Assembly (NCBI GenBank): GCA_964523405.1
Contig: CAZGAQ010000053.1
Coordinates: 1-22,322, forward strand
DNA: 22,322 nt
DNA from: CAZGAQ01 sp964523405
Lineage (GTDB): Bacteria > Planctomycetota > Phycisphaerae > UBA1845 > Fen-1342
Reading direction: 5' to 3'
The position numbers and the translations under genes were made by a program. Within the stretch, counting starts at the first letter, position 1. Every line of letters starts with the position of its first letter. The notes below the pieces were generated by a model that searched no databases, had not been told where the DNA came from, and was given only the letters and a program-made list of their open reading frames with translations. Shown piece after piece: positions 1 to 7,431 of the stretch.

Positions 1-50
1 CGTACGACGGTTTAGCAAACCGTTACCTTCAGCCACTCGGTCACCTCTCC
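1..50 (-). tRNA. tRNA-Ser(GCU), 5' part, cut by window edge
   Basis: Read on the minus strand from 50 to 1, the sequence starts with the acceptor strand GGAGAGG. A D-arm with GAGTGGCTGAAGG follows, then an anticodon arm with perfect 5-bp stem ACGGT/ACCGT closing the loop TTGCTAA. The anticodon is GCT, which reads serine AGC/AGU codons. The bases after the anticodon stem (CGTACG) would open the long variable arm of a class II tRNA. The rest, including the T-arm and 3' end, lies outside the window. The identification rests on the stem pairing and the typical tRNA-Ser D-arm. Confidence 0.93.
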
Positions 51-407
51 AAGTCGCGTTGCCCCATAGAGCTCGGATTCGCGGCCGACCCGTTGGGGGC
101 GCCAACCGGTCGGCATCCGGACCCGGTCTAGGACGCCGGGGGCAACCCGTTAAGGATAATAGAGCCCCCCCGCCTCGGCAAGCCATTCGGGCGGCTAATC
201 GGGGGAGGCGGCGTCTCCGTCCGGCGCCATTTCCCCACGCCCTCCGTAGGGGACACGATCGTGCGAACCGAGCGATGCGGCCGCATGGCCGATGCGACAC
301 GAGTCGGACTCTGCTGCCTCGAGTGTCGGCCGCGGAGGCCGACGCCACGTCTTTCACCGGCCGATGCTGCGTTAGGCACGGAGGCCTGACGCTACGTCTT
401 GCGCGGG
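51..407. other. Intergenic region with two related palindromic repeats
   Basis: No convincing gene lies between the tRNA and the chemotaxis gene; reading frames here look like by-products of high GC. Two related hairpins are visible. One is GTCGGCC/GGCCGAC (325-331 and 337-343) with loop GCGGA. The other is GTTAGGC/GCCTGAC (371-377 and 384-390), 7 bp with one G-U pair. Both are followed by a GACGC(C/T)ACGTCTT tail. A third relative lies at 9190-9211. The stretch 100-240 is C- and G-rich without clear structure. Confidence 0.6.
325..400. repeat. Pair of palindromic intergenic repeats (GCCTGACGCTACG family)
   Basis: Two copies about 46 bases apart share the pattern arm, loop containing GGAG, reverse arm, then GACGC(C/T)ACGTCTT. 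The second copy matches 9190-9216 closely (GAGGCCTGACGCTACG is shared). Multi-copy short palindromes between genes suggest a REP-like family. They lie downstream of the chemotaxis gene stop on its strand and could act as an mRNA 3' hairpin, but no T-tract follows. Confidence 0.55.
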
Positions 408-2342
408 CTACTGAACCGTGCGGGCCGATCTCGTGGCGCAGGTCGCCTCGGCGGCGGGGGTCGTCCCGTCCGCACGCGCGGCGCGGACCAGGCTGACCAG
501 CTCGGACACCATGGCGCGCAGCCCTTCCACATGCGCGTGTAGTTCGGTGGCGGTCGAAGCCGATTCTTCGGCCGCGGCGGCATTCTGCTGCGTGGCATCG
601 TCGATCTGGTTCACCGCGACTGTAACTTGCTCGATCTGCTGAGCCTGCGACGTGCTGGCCGACGCGATCTCGCCGATCAGCTCGCCGGTCCGGCGCGCAG
701 CCTGCGTGATGGCCGTGAATGCCTCGGCCGTCTCACCGGCCACCGCCACACCGCGGCGGGCATTCTGGACCGAGCCCTCGATGAGGCCGGCCGTGTCGCG
801 CGCGGCATCCCCGGCGCGCTGGGCGAGTTGCCGGACTTCGGTGGCGACGACGGCAAAGCCCTTGCCGGCATCCCCCGCCCGGGCCGCTTCAACCGCGGCG
901 TTCAGCGCCAGCAAGTTGGTCTGAAATGCAATCTCGTCGATGGCCTTGACGATCTTGGCCGTCGCGTCGGCGGACTTCTGAATCTCGTCGATGGTCGCGG
1001 CCAGCCGTGCCATCGCCTCTTGCCCGCGCTCGACCAGACGCGTGGCGTCGGTCATCAGCGTATGCGCCTGCTCGGCATGGGCGGCGTTCGTGCGGGTTGT
1101 CGAGGACACACCCTCCAGCGACCGCGATGTCTCCGTGACGGCCTCGGCCTGCTGGTTGCCGCGCGTGGCCAGTGACTGACCGGTCTGGGCAATCTGCGCC
1201 GCGACCGAGGCCACTTCACCGGTGCTGTGCTGAAGCTGGTCGGCGACGGTATGGAGCTGGCGGTTAAGGCCGCGCACCACGACCACGACGAGACCGATGG
1301 AAACCAGCAGCGTCGCGCCGGTCACAATCACCGGCCAGAGCATGGTGCGGGAGATGCGGCCGATACGGATGCCCAGCAGCGTGTCGAGCTCGCCGACGGC
1401 GACGTCCCAGAGCTGGAAGCTCTCGTTGCGGGCGGTGAGGCACACGCGCCGGAAATCCTCGGGCGTCGCCGGGGCCGCCTCCGGCGCAGCCTGCGTGGTG
1501 AGCAAGTCCACGAGAGCCTGAGTGGCCTTCGCGTAGCGGTCGCGCACAGGCTCGATCCGTGCCACGAGCGTCGGGCTGGCGCCGTAGAAGTTCGCGTCCT
1601 CGTTGAACGTCGTCTGCAGGTCGGCGACGGTGCGCTCGAGGTCGGCTTCTTTGAGCTGCGCGGCCCACACGGCGAGCTGGGTCTTCTGCGCTGGCGTGAG
1701 GCCCTGGCCGCCGGACAGCATGGCGTAGCCGCCTGCAAGGATGTTGGCGATGCGGTCCTGCGTCTGCGGGAGGGCCAGCAGGGTCACGTCCATCAGGTAG
1801 TAGCTGTCGAGGTCTGGATCGAGAATGAGGTTCGAGGTGTCGCCCGCGTGCGTAATCATGGTGCGCACGTCGGTCACGAGTTGGGCGTGCCGGACGGCGC
1901 ACTGCTCGGCCGTGAGGGACGACCAGTCATTCTTGAGTTCCTGCCAACCGGCCTTCACCTTACTGACACAGGCCTCGGACCGGCCACGTTTGGCCAGGCC
2001 TTCCGGGGTGAATTGCAGCTTGTCCCCGAGTTCGGCCTGCACGGCGTCGAGTTCAACGAGGGCGCGGTCGATTTCGGTTTGTGGGGCGCGCACCTGGTCG
2101 CGCCATTCCTGCCGTCCGCCGAGTGCGCCGCAGGCCAAAAGGCCATGCTCGGGCAGGTAATGCAGCAGCGTCTCCAGCGGCCGCTGGTACTGGTTGCCGT
2201 ACGTCTCGTGACGTGCGAAGGCGACGTCGGCGCCGACCTTGCGGAGCAGGAAGAAGAAGGTCACGGCGATCGGCACACAGAACACCGCGCAAATCAGGAG
2301 GATACGACGCGACACACGCATACGCTGGAGCGAGATGCTCAT
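408..2342 (-). CDS. Methyl-accepting chemotaxis protein
   Basis: This 644-residue transmembrane chemoreceptor would pass an extracytoplasmic signal to a CheA/CheW array. It has a short cytoplasmic N-terminus, TM1 at about 14-33, a roughly 300-residue helical sensor region, TM2 at about 335-357, and then the cytoplasmic coiled coil. The sensor region contains the DPDLDSYYLMD motif (175-185), which I have seen in other bacterial receptors. The hairpin tip is clear at 466-515, with EIAFQTNLLALNAAVEAARA and GKGFAVVATEVRQLAQR. No convincing HAMP domain follows TM2, and there is no CheR-tethering pentapeptide at the C-terminus. No other chemotaxis gene is nearby, so it is probably an orphan receptor. 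The long antisense frame over it is an artefact. The ligand cannot be told. Confidence 0.95.
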   Translation of the reverse strand: MSISLQRMRVSRRILLICAVFCVPIAVTFFFLLRKVGADVAFARHETYGNQYQRPLETLLHYLPEHGLLACGALGGRQEWRDQVRAPQTEIDRALVELDAVQAELGDKLQFTPEGLAKRGRSEACVSKVKAGWQELKNDWSSLTAEQCAVRHAQLVTDVRTMITHAGDTSNLILDPDLDSYYLMDVTLLALPQTQDRIANILAGGYAMLSGGQGLTPAQKTQLAVWAAQLKEADLERTVADLQTTFNEDANFYGASPTLVARIEPVRDRYAKATQALVDLLTTQAAPEAAPATPEDFRRVCLTARNESFQLWDVAVGELDTLLGIRIGRISRTMLWPVIVTGATLLVSIGLVVVVVRGLNRQLHTVADQLQHSTGEVASVAAQIAQTGQSLATRGNQQAEAVTETSRSLEGVSSTTRTNAAHAEQAHTLMTDATRLVERGQEAMARLAATIDEIQKSADATAKIVKAIDEIAFQTNLLALNAAVEAARAGDAGKGFAVVATEVRQLAQRAGDAARDTAGLIEGSVQNARRGVAVAGETAEAFTAITQAARRTGELIGEIASASTSQAQQIEQVTVAVNQIDDATQQNAAAAEESASTATELHAHVEGLRAMVSELVSLVRAARADGTTPAAEATCATRSARTVQ

Positions 2343-2583
2343 TCGCCTTCACCTCGTCATCATAGGAGTCACGGTGCCACCCGACCGCGTCCGATGGCCG
2401 TAGCCGGACATGTCGCCTCCGGCATTTCCCGTAACACTACATCGTCGTGTGTAGTCTTGACCATGAACACGGGGTGTGGCCGGACGGTAGCAGGGGAGCA
2501 CCACGCTGCCGGGTGGCAGCCAGTGCGGGCAATGTCTCAGAAAGCAGCCCGTCGGGCGGGGGGGGTTGCGGCTGGGCGGTGGG
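2343..2583. other. Intergenic region between atpC and the chemoreceptor gene
   Basis: This is the 5' region of the minus-strand chemoreceptor gene. The only structure I see is a hairpin ACTACA/TGTAGT (2436-2441 and 2450-2455) with an 8-base loop, in a locally AT-richer patch. It has no T-tract on either strand, so I do not call a terminator. No promoter is convincing. Confidence 0.4.
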
Positions 2584-2988
2584 TCAGGCGTTGGCGCGGA
2601 TTCTGCGCAGCGCGCTCAAACGCTGTTGGGCGCGCGCGCGCGCGGCACAGGTGTCCGGCTCGTACCCCGTGTGCTGCGCGACAGCACGCTCAGCACTGGC
2701 GACGACGTCGGCCGTCACGGCACTGGCCAGCAGCGCGTTTCCGGTGAGCACCGTAACGCGGTTCTCCAGCACCTGAGCGAACCCGCCATCGATGAACAGC
2801 CGGTTGGTCTGGCCGTCCCGCAGGTAGCGCAGTTGGCCGATGCCCAGCTCGCACATCAGCGGGGAGCGCAGGTTCAGAACCCCCAGCTCACCGTCATGCG
2901 CGGGGATGACGACTTCGTCCGCCGCTTCGGCCAGCACCTGCCGTTCCGGGGTTATGACGACGAGTTCGATGGATTGTGCCTTGGGCAT
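2584..2988 (-). CDS. atpC: F-type ATP synthase epsilon subunit
   Basis: This 134-residue protein is the central-stalk epsilon subunit of F1Fo ATP synthase. It couples gamma rotation to the catalytic head and can inhibit ATP hydrolysis. The N-terminal beta-sandwich (about 1-88) is typical: LVVITPERQVLAEAADEVVIPAHDGELGVL, in the usual place of a 'pathogen-free' PGREGEFGVL-type loop, followed by an FIDGGFAQVLENRVTVLT strand block (shown here in parts). A C-terminal helical hairpin (about 90-134) ends in RARAQQRLSALRRI. The length is normal for the family. No atpD or other ATP synthase gene is adjacent: upstream is a zinc-ribbon protein and downstream a chemoreceptor, so the gene is separated from its usual operon. 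I see no strong Shine-Dalgarno before the ATG. Confidence 0.93.
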   Translation of the reverse strand: MPKAQSIELVVITPERQVLAEAADEVVIPAHDGELGVLNLRSPLMCELGIGQLRYLRDGQTNRLFIDGGFAQVLENRVTVLTGNALLASAVTADVVASAERAVAQHTGYEPDTCAARARAQQRLSALRRIRANA

Positions 2989-3030
2989 AGCACGTTTTTA
3001 GGTCCGAAGAGTGCGGGCGTCAAGGCGGGA

Positions 3031-3045
3031 CCTCCGCGGCGGAGG
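3031..3045. other. Short GC hairpin between the DUF2007 gene and atpC
   Basis: CCTCCGC and GCGGAGG are inverted around a single G (a realistic 5-6 bp stem) in the 67-base gap between two minus-strand genes. It lies 11 bases beyond the stop codon of the upstream gene. There is no T-run, so it may be an RNA-stabilising or processing structure, or chance in GC-rich DNA. Confidence 0.3.
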
Positions 3046-3055
3046 CGGCGCGCGG

Positions 3056-3466
3056 CTAGAAATCCGCGCCGCACTCGGGGCAACGCCGGTCGGGCAGGCC
3101 GCGCAGTGGATAGCCGCATTCGTCGCACTTGGCATCGGGGTCAAGCGGCGCCTCATGATCGATGGTGCAGTTCCAGCACTCCGTGAACTGCCCCTCGATC
3201 AACTCGCCGCAAACCGGGCAACGCCACGCCGGTCGCGCACGTGCGGCCCCTTGCTGCTCGGCCAAGAGCCGCTCGACAACGGCTCGGGCCGTCGGCTCAT
3301 CCTCGTCGCGCTCGATCCACAGTTGCGGCAGCGTGTGCTGGGCCGGAATATCCCCGAGGGCCCCCGCGACGGCCTGATTCAGAATTCGCGCGACGATGCC
3401 CTCTTGGCGCAGCAGACTAGCGGCGGCTTCCACTTCCAGTGCGGTTCCGGTAAACAGACGCTTCAT
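3056..3466 (-). CDS. DUF2007-domain protein with two zinc ribbons
   Basis: The N-terminal 70 residues have the DUF2007 pattern (putative signal-transducing, ferredoxin-like fold): MKRLFTGTALEVEAAASLLR, then LWIERDEDEPTARAVVERLL. Two zinc ribbons follow: CPVCG paired with CWNC, and CDECGYPLRG paired with CPECG close to the C-terminus. The second resembles the CGYDLTGN...CPECG ribbon seen repeatedly in this window. At 136 residues it is likely cytoplasmic, with no membrane segment. A GGGGAG Shine-Dalgarno lies 8 bases before the ATG. It is upstream of atpC on the same strand with a 67-base gap, so co-transcription is possible. Its molecular function is not known to me. Confidence 0.82.
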   Translation of the reverse strand: MKRLFTGTALEVEAAASLLRQEGIVARILNQAVAGALGDIPAQHTLPQLWIERDEDEPTARAVVERLLAEQQGAARARPAWRCPVCGELIEGQFTECWNCTIDHEAPLDPDAKCDECGYPLRGLPDRRCPECGADF

Positions 3467-3748
3467 GGCCGGTCTCCCCGGCGTCAGGGACCGCGTGGCG
3501 GGGCACGGCGACCCAGCCGGGCCGGGCTACACCGCCCCTGGCTACAGGAAATGTACCGCGCCGGGGCACGAATTCCCTCCCGGCAGCGCGGAACCCGACC
3601 AGAATCGACCGACTGGGAACCGTGCCGCGCGCTGGAGTGCGGCGTCGCCGCGGCGAGCAGAGGTGGGCCGCGCCGGCCGGCGGGCGTTCCGGAAATGTGG
3701 CCGTATTGTAATTCGCGCTACTCGTTGGATGGTTTACACTTAACAGCA
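3467..3748. promoter_or_regulatory. Divergent intergenic region
   Basis: These 282 bases separate the minus-strand DUF2007 gene from the first gene of the plus-strand cluster, so promoters for both directions should lie here. The only AT-rich stretch is about 3705-3748 (ATTGTAATTCGCGCTACTCG and then GGTTTACACTTAAC), directly before the plus-strand gene. I cannot assign -35 and -10 boxes with correct spacing. Confidence 0.35.
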
Positions 3749-4156
3749 ATGGAGACCGGCGGCGGCATGTTGGGGCGCGTGAGCGAGAAGCTCCTCACCG
3801 GAGTGGGCTTCGCGCTGCTCGTGTTGTTGGGCGTGACTGTGTACCGCATGGAGCCGGCCACTCGGCAGGCCATCTGGGGTGGCATCTGGCGCACGGTGGC
3901 GTGGCTGGTGTTCGCGGGGGCGTTGCCGTGGACGGCGCGCTTTTTCGTGCGCCGGTTGCTGGAGGTCGGGTCAAACTGGGCGGGGGTGGCGGCCATCGCC
4001 GGGTTCGTGCTGATGGACGCCGTGGTCGGGCTGTATCTGATGCGCGGATTGCCGGGCAGCGGCGGAGCATGGCTGGCCGCGCTTGCGGCGCTGGGTGTGG
4101 CCGGAACGTACAATTATCTGGTCACGGAGTACTTGGCCGAGCAGGCGGGTGGATAG
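3749..4156 (+). CDS. Four-helix membrane protein of unknown function
   Basis: This 135-residue protein has four predicted hydrophobic helices at about 14-31, 45-65, 80-99 and 108-126, joined by short loops. It is probably an inner-membrane protein. I recognise no family. The start at the ATG before GAGACCGGC is uncertain: a second in-frame ATG at 3767 has GGAG 12 bases upstream and would shorten the product by six residues. It is the first gene of the long plus-strand run that contains the ESCRT-III-like genes, 128 bases upstream of the kinase. Longer in-frame extension upstream to 3011 is not credible because it would cross the divergent gene and its promoter region. Confidence 0.7.
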   Translation: METGGGMLGRVSEKLLTGVGFALLVLLGVTVYRMEPATRQAIWGGIWRTVAWLVFAGALPWTARFFVRRLLEVGSNWAGVAAIAGFVLMDAVVGLYLMRGLPGSGGAWLAALAALGVAGTYNYLVTEYLAEQAGG

Positions 4157-4284
4157 GGTTAGCCGGCGGGTCCGGGCGCCGAAGCCCCGGTTGCGGCCTG
4201 TGGTCTGCCGGCCGGCATGGAGGCCCGACGCGACGGTCCGGCGGAGAGCGGAAGGCAGACGGCTGGTATTGAGGGCTGAGTGCC

Positions 4285-5343
4285 ATGACGACGCACTACC
4301 AATCCGGCGCCCGCGTGAGCGAGTACGTGCTTGAGCAGTGTCTCGGCGCGGGGACATTTGGCGAGGTGTGGCAAGCCCGGCACCACGTCTGGGAGAACGA
4401 GCGGGTCGCCGTCAAGCTGCCGACCGAGCCGGAGTACGTCCGCTACCTGCAGCGTGAAGGCGTGGTCGTGCACGGCCTGCGGCATCCGAATATCGTCCGT
4501 GTGCTGGGGCTCGACCCGTACGGCGAGACGCCCTACCTGGTCATGGAACTCGTGAAAGGCCCGTCCCTGCGGCAGGTGCTCAACGAGAACCGCGCGGGAC
4601 TTCCCTTCCCCCAGGCGCAGGTCATTCTGCGCGGCCTGCTGCGCGGGATCTCCGCGGCCCACGAAGCCAGCATTATTCACCGCGACCTCAAGCCGGGGAA
4701 CATTCTCCTGCACCTCGACGGACGGCCGCTGGACGCGCTCACCGTCGACGATGTCAAGGTCGGCGACTTCGGCCTCGGTTTCACGAACGCGGACACGGCG
4801 CGTTCGGTGATCCTGCAGTCCGGCTCGATCGAGCGCGATGCGCAGAGCGGGCAGATCGCCGGCACGCTGGCGTACATGGCACCGGAGCTGCGCGACAGCG
4901 GCGGATCGGCCACGCCGCGCAGTGATCTATATGCCATCGGCGTGATTCTCTACGAAACGCTGACGGGCGAGCGACCGGCGGGGACGGAACTCCCTGGCGC
5001 CGTCCGGGCGGAGGTACCCCCGGCACTCGACGAGATCTTCAAGCGTCTGTACGCGCGGCTTGACCGGCGCTACGAGTCCGCCGCCGCGGTACTCGAAGAC
5101 CTGGACCGCCGCACAACCGCGGCGTGTGTTACGCCCCCCCCACCGCCGCCGAGTCCGCGGACGCGCAGCCTGGGCACGTGCCGCCAGTGCCATCAGCCGG
5201 TGGCGAGTGACGACCAGTTCTGCACGCAGTGCGGGATGCAGTTGGTCGAAGTCATTCCGCGCTGCAGCGCGTGCGGCGGCTATCCGGCACCGGACGACCG
5301 GTTCTGCATCTTCTGCGGCGCGGCCTTGGTGGCCGGGGGGTAA
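4285..5343 (+). CDS. Ser/Thr protein kinase with C-terminal double zinc ribbon
   Basis: This 352-residue Hanks-type kinase phosphorylates Ser/Thr on protein substrates. Key elements are all present: glycine loop GAGTFGEV (21-28), lysine in VAVKL (K44), catalytic HRDLKPGN (132-139), DFG (161-163), APE (199-201) and DLYAIGVILYE (214-224). The kinase lobe ends near 275. A proline run (284-291) links it to two zinc ribbons with Cys at 299/302/313/316 and 327/330/341/344. There is no transmembrane helix and no PASTA or WD sensor, so it should be cytoplasmic, with the ribbons as a protein-interaction tail. It lies 6 bases upstream of a small TM/zinc-ribbon gene and opens the run leading into the ESCRT-III-like genes, so those products are candidate substrates (inference). 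Confidence 0.93.
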   Translation: MTTHYQSGARVSEYVLEQCLGAGTFGEVWQARHHVWENERVAVKLPTEPEYVRYLQREGVVVHGLRHPNIVRVLGLDPYGETPYLVMELVKGPSLRQVLNENRAGLPFPQAQVILRGLLRGISAAHEASIIHRDLKPGNILLHLDGRPLDALTVDDVKVGDFGLGFTNADTARSVILQSGSIERDAQSGQIAGTLAYMAPELRDSGGSATPRSDLYAIGVILYETLTGERPAGTELPGAVRAEVPPALDEIFKRLYARLDRRYESAAAVLEDLDRRTTAACVTPPPPPPSPRTRSLGTCRQCHQPVASDDQFCTQCGMQLVEVIPRCSACGGYPAPDDRFCIFCGAALVAGG

Positions 5344-5349
5344 GGTGCA

Positions 5350-5604
5350 ATGCTGCTGGCGGACCCTGTCATCCACCTGTTTCTCTTCCCGATCGTCCTG
5401 CTGTTTGTGGCCGGAGTCGGCGCGACGATCGTCGTCCGGGCGCTGCGCGGCATTTGGCGCGCGGTGTTCGGACGACCCCCGCGGCTAGATGGTCCGCTGA
5501 CCCACGTTGACGCGCGCACGCGCCATTGTCCGAATCCGCACTGTCGCTACCAGAATCCCTCGTACGCGCGGTATTGTGCCCGCTGCGGGCGGCCGCTGGC
5601 GTAG
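5350..5604 (+). CDS. Small single-pass membrane protein with zinc ribbon
   Basis: This 84-residue protein has one hydrophobic helix (about 10-31), a basic stretch (RALRGIWRAVFGRPPR) and a C-terminal zinc ribbon, CPNPHC...YCARCGRPL. The basic side after the helix puts the ribbon in the cytoplasm by the positive-inside rule. AAGGTG lies just upstream of the ATG, and the gap to the kinase stop is only 6 bases, so the two are very likely co-transcribed. The kinase also ends in zinc ribbons. It could be a membrane-anchored partner of the kinase, but no family assignment is possible. Confidence 0.78.
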   Translation: MLLADPVIHLFLFPIVLLFVAGVGATIVVRALRGIWRAVFGRPPRLDGPLTHVDARTRHCPNPHCRYQNPSYARYCARCGRPLA

Positions 5605-5638
5605 GATGCGGTCGTCGTTGTTGAAAGTGGAGACGTTT

Positions 5639-5757
5639 ACCCTTCCCTTACCCCTCCCTAAGAGGGAGGGGGGTTGGGGATGACCCTTCCCGTACCCCTC
5701 CCTGGGAGGGAGGGGAGTTGGGGATGACCCTCCCCTGCCCCCTGGAAGGGAGGGGGA
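5639..5757. repeat. 44-bp tandem repeat with internal hairpin, 2.7 copies
   Basis: Units run 5639-5682, 5683-5726 and a degenerate partial from 5727. Each starts ACCCTTCCC or similar, holds a CCCCTCCCT...AGGGAGGGG hairpin with a very short loop, and ends GTTGGGGATG. Units 1 and 2 differ at few positions; unit 3 has lost the middle. It sits between the TM/zinc-ribbon gene and the first ESCRT-III-like gene, on the presumed transcript, where the hairpins could slow or end transcription. Confidence 0.8.
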
Positions 5758-5770
5758 TCGAGGGCGCGAG

Positions 5771-7201
5771 ATGGACGAGCGCAGTCGCCACCGCCAGTTT
5801 GAAGACCAGTTCCTGCGGCAACTTCGCACGCGGGCGCAGGCGCTGTTGCGCCGCACGCTGCCGGCGGACCGCTTCGTCGTGGAGAGCCTGCCGGACGGGC
5901 TGGACCACGTGCGGGCCACGCTGTCGCGGCTGGAGCGGTTCGACCGTGGGTTACTCGAAGAACTGCCCGGGACGCGAGCCGTGCAGCTCCGGTTTCAGAA
6001 GCGCGTGCTGGGCCCGTTCAGCAGCACGGTCGCGCGACTGCGGGCCCAGACGCTGGCGCCGATCGAAGCGATCCTGGCGGGCGGCGCGGCCGGTCCGGTG
6101 ACGCGGGAACAGGTGCTCGACGCCTTGGCGCGCTACGACCTGTTGCCGCAAAAGGACCGCCCCACCGCCGTGGTGTACGCCAGTGCGACGGGCTTCACGC
6201 CGGAAGCGCAGGCGCTGGTCGAGTCGCGGCACCCGTATTCGCTGATTTTGATGGGCGGACGGCCGGACGGCGGCTGGGACGTGCGCATGCCGGAGGCGGT
6301 GAAGAAACTGGCGTGGGCGCAGCTCTTCGACCTGGAGTCGCAGGACGAGCGGCTCAAGCGGCTGCTGGCACACCTGGACAAGCAGGCGAACGCGCTGGAG
6401 TCGCGGGGATTGCCGGTGGGCGAACTCGCGGACGAACTGGGCCTGCCGCGCGAGCAGGTGGAAGGGCTGATCCGGCAGGCGTGCCGCCAGGATGGGCGCT
6501 TGCTCACGGTCGTCACCGATGGGACGATGTGCGTGTGTCGCAGTCCCCTGGCGGATGAGGGCAACAAGATGAGCTTGTGGAGCCGCATACGAAAGCTGCT
6601 GCGGATGAAGCCGACGGTCGCGGAGCAGGTGCGCGACCTGACGACCCAGCGCGTCGGGCTGGAGCAGCAGCGGCACGAGCTGGACGGGCGCCTGGAAGAG
6701 CTGGAACGCGAGGAGCGCGAGACCGTCGAGCGCGGGGCGGCGGCGAAAACGGACGTGGAGCGCAAGCAGCTCGCCGGGAAGCTCGTGCGGACGCGGCGCG
6801 AACTGCGTCGCTTGCGGGCGCAGGCCGACGTGTTCACGCAGCAGCTCGACATCCTGGGCACGCACATTCACCACCTGACGCTGGCGGAACAGGGCAAGCG
6901 GATCGAGCTGCCCAAGGCCGAAGAGCTGACGAAGGAAGCGGCCGAGGCCGAACAGGTGATGACGGAGCTGTCGGCCAACGCGGACCTGGCGGCCAGCATC
7001 GAGGTCGGAGCGCAATCGCCGCTGATGCAGGAGGAAGAGGCGGCGATCATGGAGGAATTCAAGCAGGCGGCCGCGAGCACGGCGCCGGTGGCGACGCCGC
7101 CGGCGGCCGCACCGACGACGGAACGCACCGCGGGGCGCGAGGCCGTGAGCCCGCCGCCGCTGCCGGCAGACAAGAGCAAGGCGCGTCCGGAGTTGGGTTG
7201 A
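5771..7201 (+). CDS. ESCRT-III/Snf7-like protein with N-terminal winged-helix-like extension
   Basis: This 476-residue soluble protein has two parts. Residues 1-260 hold a helical region (1-120), an unknown alpha/beta stretch (130-175) and a winged-helix-like segment (about 212-258: LPVGELADELGLPREQVEGL, then a hydrophobic hairpin). From M267 the protein looks like an ESCRT-III core. It has an amphipathic start, MSLWSRIRKLLRMK, a long charged helical hairpin (about 283-370), further helices (380-435) and a flexible Pro/Ala-rich tail with SPPPLPADKSK. Winged helix plus Snf7 core recalls eukaryotic CHMP7. The internal ATG at 6569 has GAGG 8 bases upstream, so a 210-residue core could also be made alone. 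That matches the sizes of the other two paralogues in this locus. The family call rests on helix pattern, start peptide and neighbours, not on strong sequence identity. Confidence 0.6.
   Translation: MDERSRHRQFEDQFLRQLRTRAQALLRRTLPADRFVVESLPDGLDHVRATLSRLERFDRGLLEELPGTRAVQLRFQKRVLGPFSSTVARLRAQTLAPIEAILAGGAAGPVTREQVLDALARYDLLPQKDRPTAVVYASATGFTPEAQALVESRHPYSLILMGGRPDGGWDVRMPEAVKKLAWAQLFDLESQDERLKRLLAHLDKQANALESRGLPVGELADELGLPREQVEGLIRQACRQDGRLLTVVTDGTMCVCRSPLADEGNKMSLWSRIRKLLRMKPTVAEQVRDLTTQRVGLEQQRHELDGRLEELEREERETVERGAAAKTDVERKQLAGKLVRTRRELRRLRAQADVFTQQLDILGTHIHHLTLAEQGKRIELPKAEELTKEAAEAEQVMTELSANADLAASIEVGAQSPLMQEEEAAIMEEFKQAAASTAPVATPPAAAPTTERTAGREAVSPPPLPADKSKARPELG
6569..6571 (+). promoter_or_regulatory. 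Possible internal translation start of the ESCRT-III core
   Basis: The in-frame ATG for M267 is preceded by GATGAGGGCAACAAG, which places GAGG 8 bases upstream. The residues that follow (MSLWSRIRKLL) look like the N-terminal amphipathic helix of an ESCRT-III protein. It could be a remnant of the start codon of a gene that became fused to an upstream one, or an active internal start. Confidence 0.4.
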
Positions 7202-7235
7202 GTTGCGCGGACGCTGCGATATCAGACGACGTTGC

Positions 7236-7375
7236 TTTCACCACGAAGGACACGAAGGACACGAAGGGACGCGAGTTGATTGGAAGCACGATCGTCTCCT
7301 GCACTGCGTGAAACGGCGGAGTCGAACGAGCGGCCGATCTCACCGCGAAGGAGGCGAGGGACGCGAAGGCGGAAG
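7236..7375. repeat. Repeat module A: two (ACGAAGGAC)n tracts 102 bases apart
   Basis: TTTCACCACGAAGGACACGA continues as a 9-base-period tract to about 7275. A second, diverged tract starts at 7338 with CTCACCGCGAAGG and runs to about 7373. The first bases are exactly 102 apart. The same two-tract arrangement with the same 102-base offset recurs at 8211-8350. It occupies most of the 230-base gap after the ESCRT-III-like gene; no small gene is credible here. Confidence 0.75.
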
Positions 7376-7431
7376 AGCCAGGCGGTGAGTTCTCAACTCG
7401 CAGCGCGTGCGAACACCGGGAGGATGGGACG

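Noticed and set aside
2436..2455. Rho-independent terminator after atpC
   Set aside because: The stem is only 6 bp and not GC-rich, and no T-tract follows on the minus strand.
1227..2747. 506-codon open frame on the plus strand over the chemoreceptor gene
   Set aside because: It is antisense to a clear MCP with perfect signalling-domain motifs; its translation has no recognisable domain. Long shadow frames are expected at this GC content.
7142..7180. MIM2-type motif in the Pro-rich tail of the first ESCRT-III-like protein
   Set aside because: SPPPLPADKSK is merely proline-rich; it does not fit the spaced prolines of MIM2 well enough to claim.
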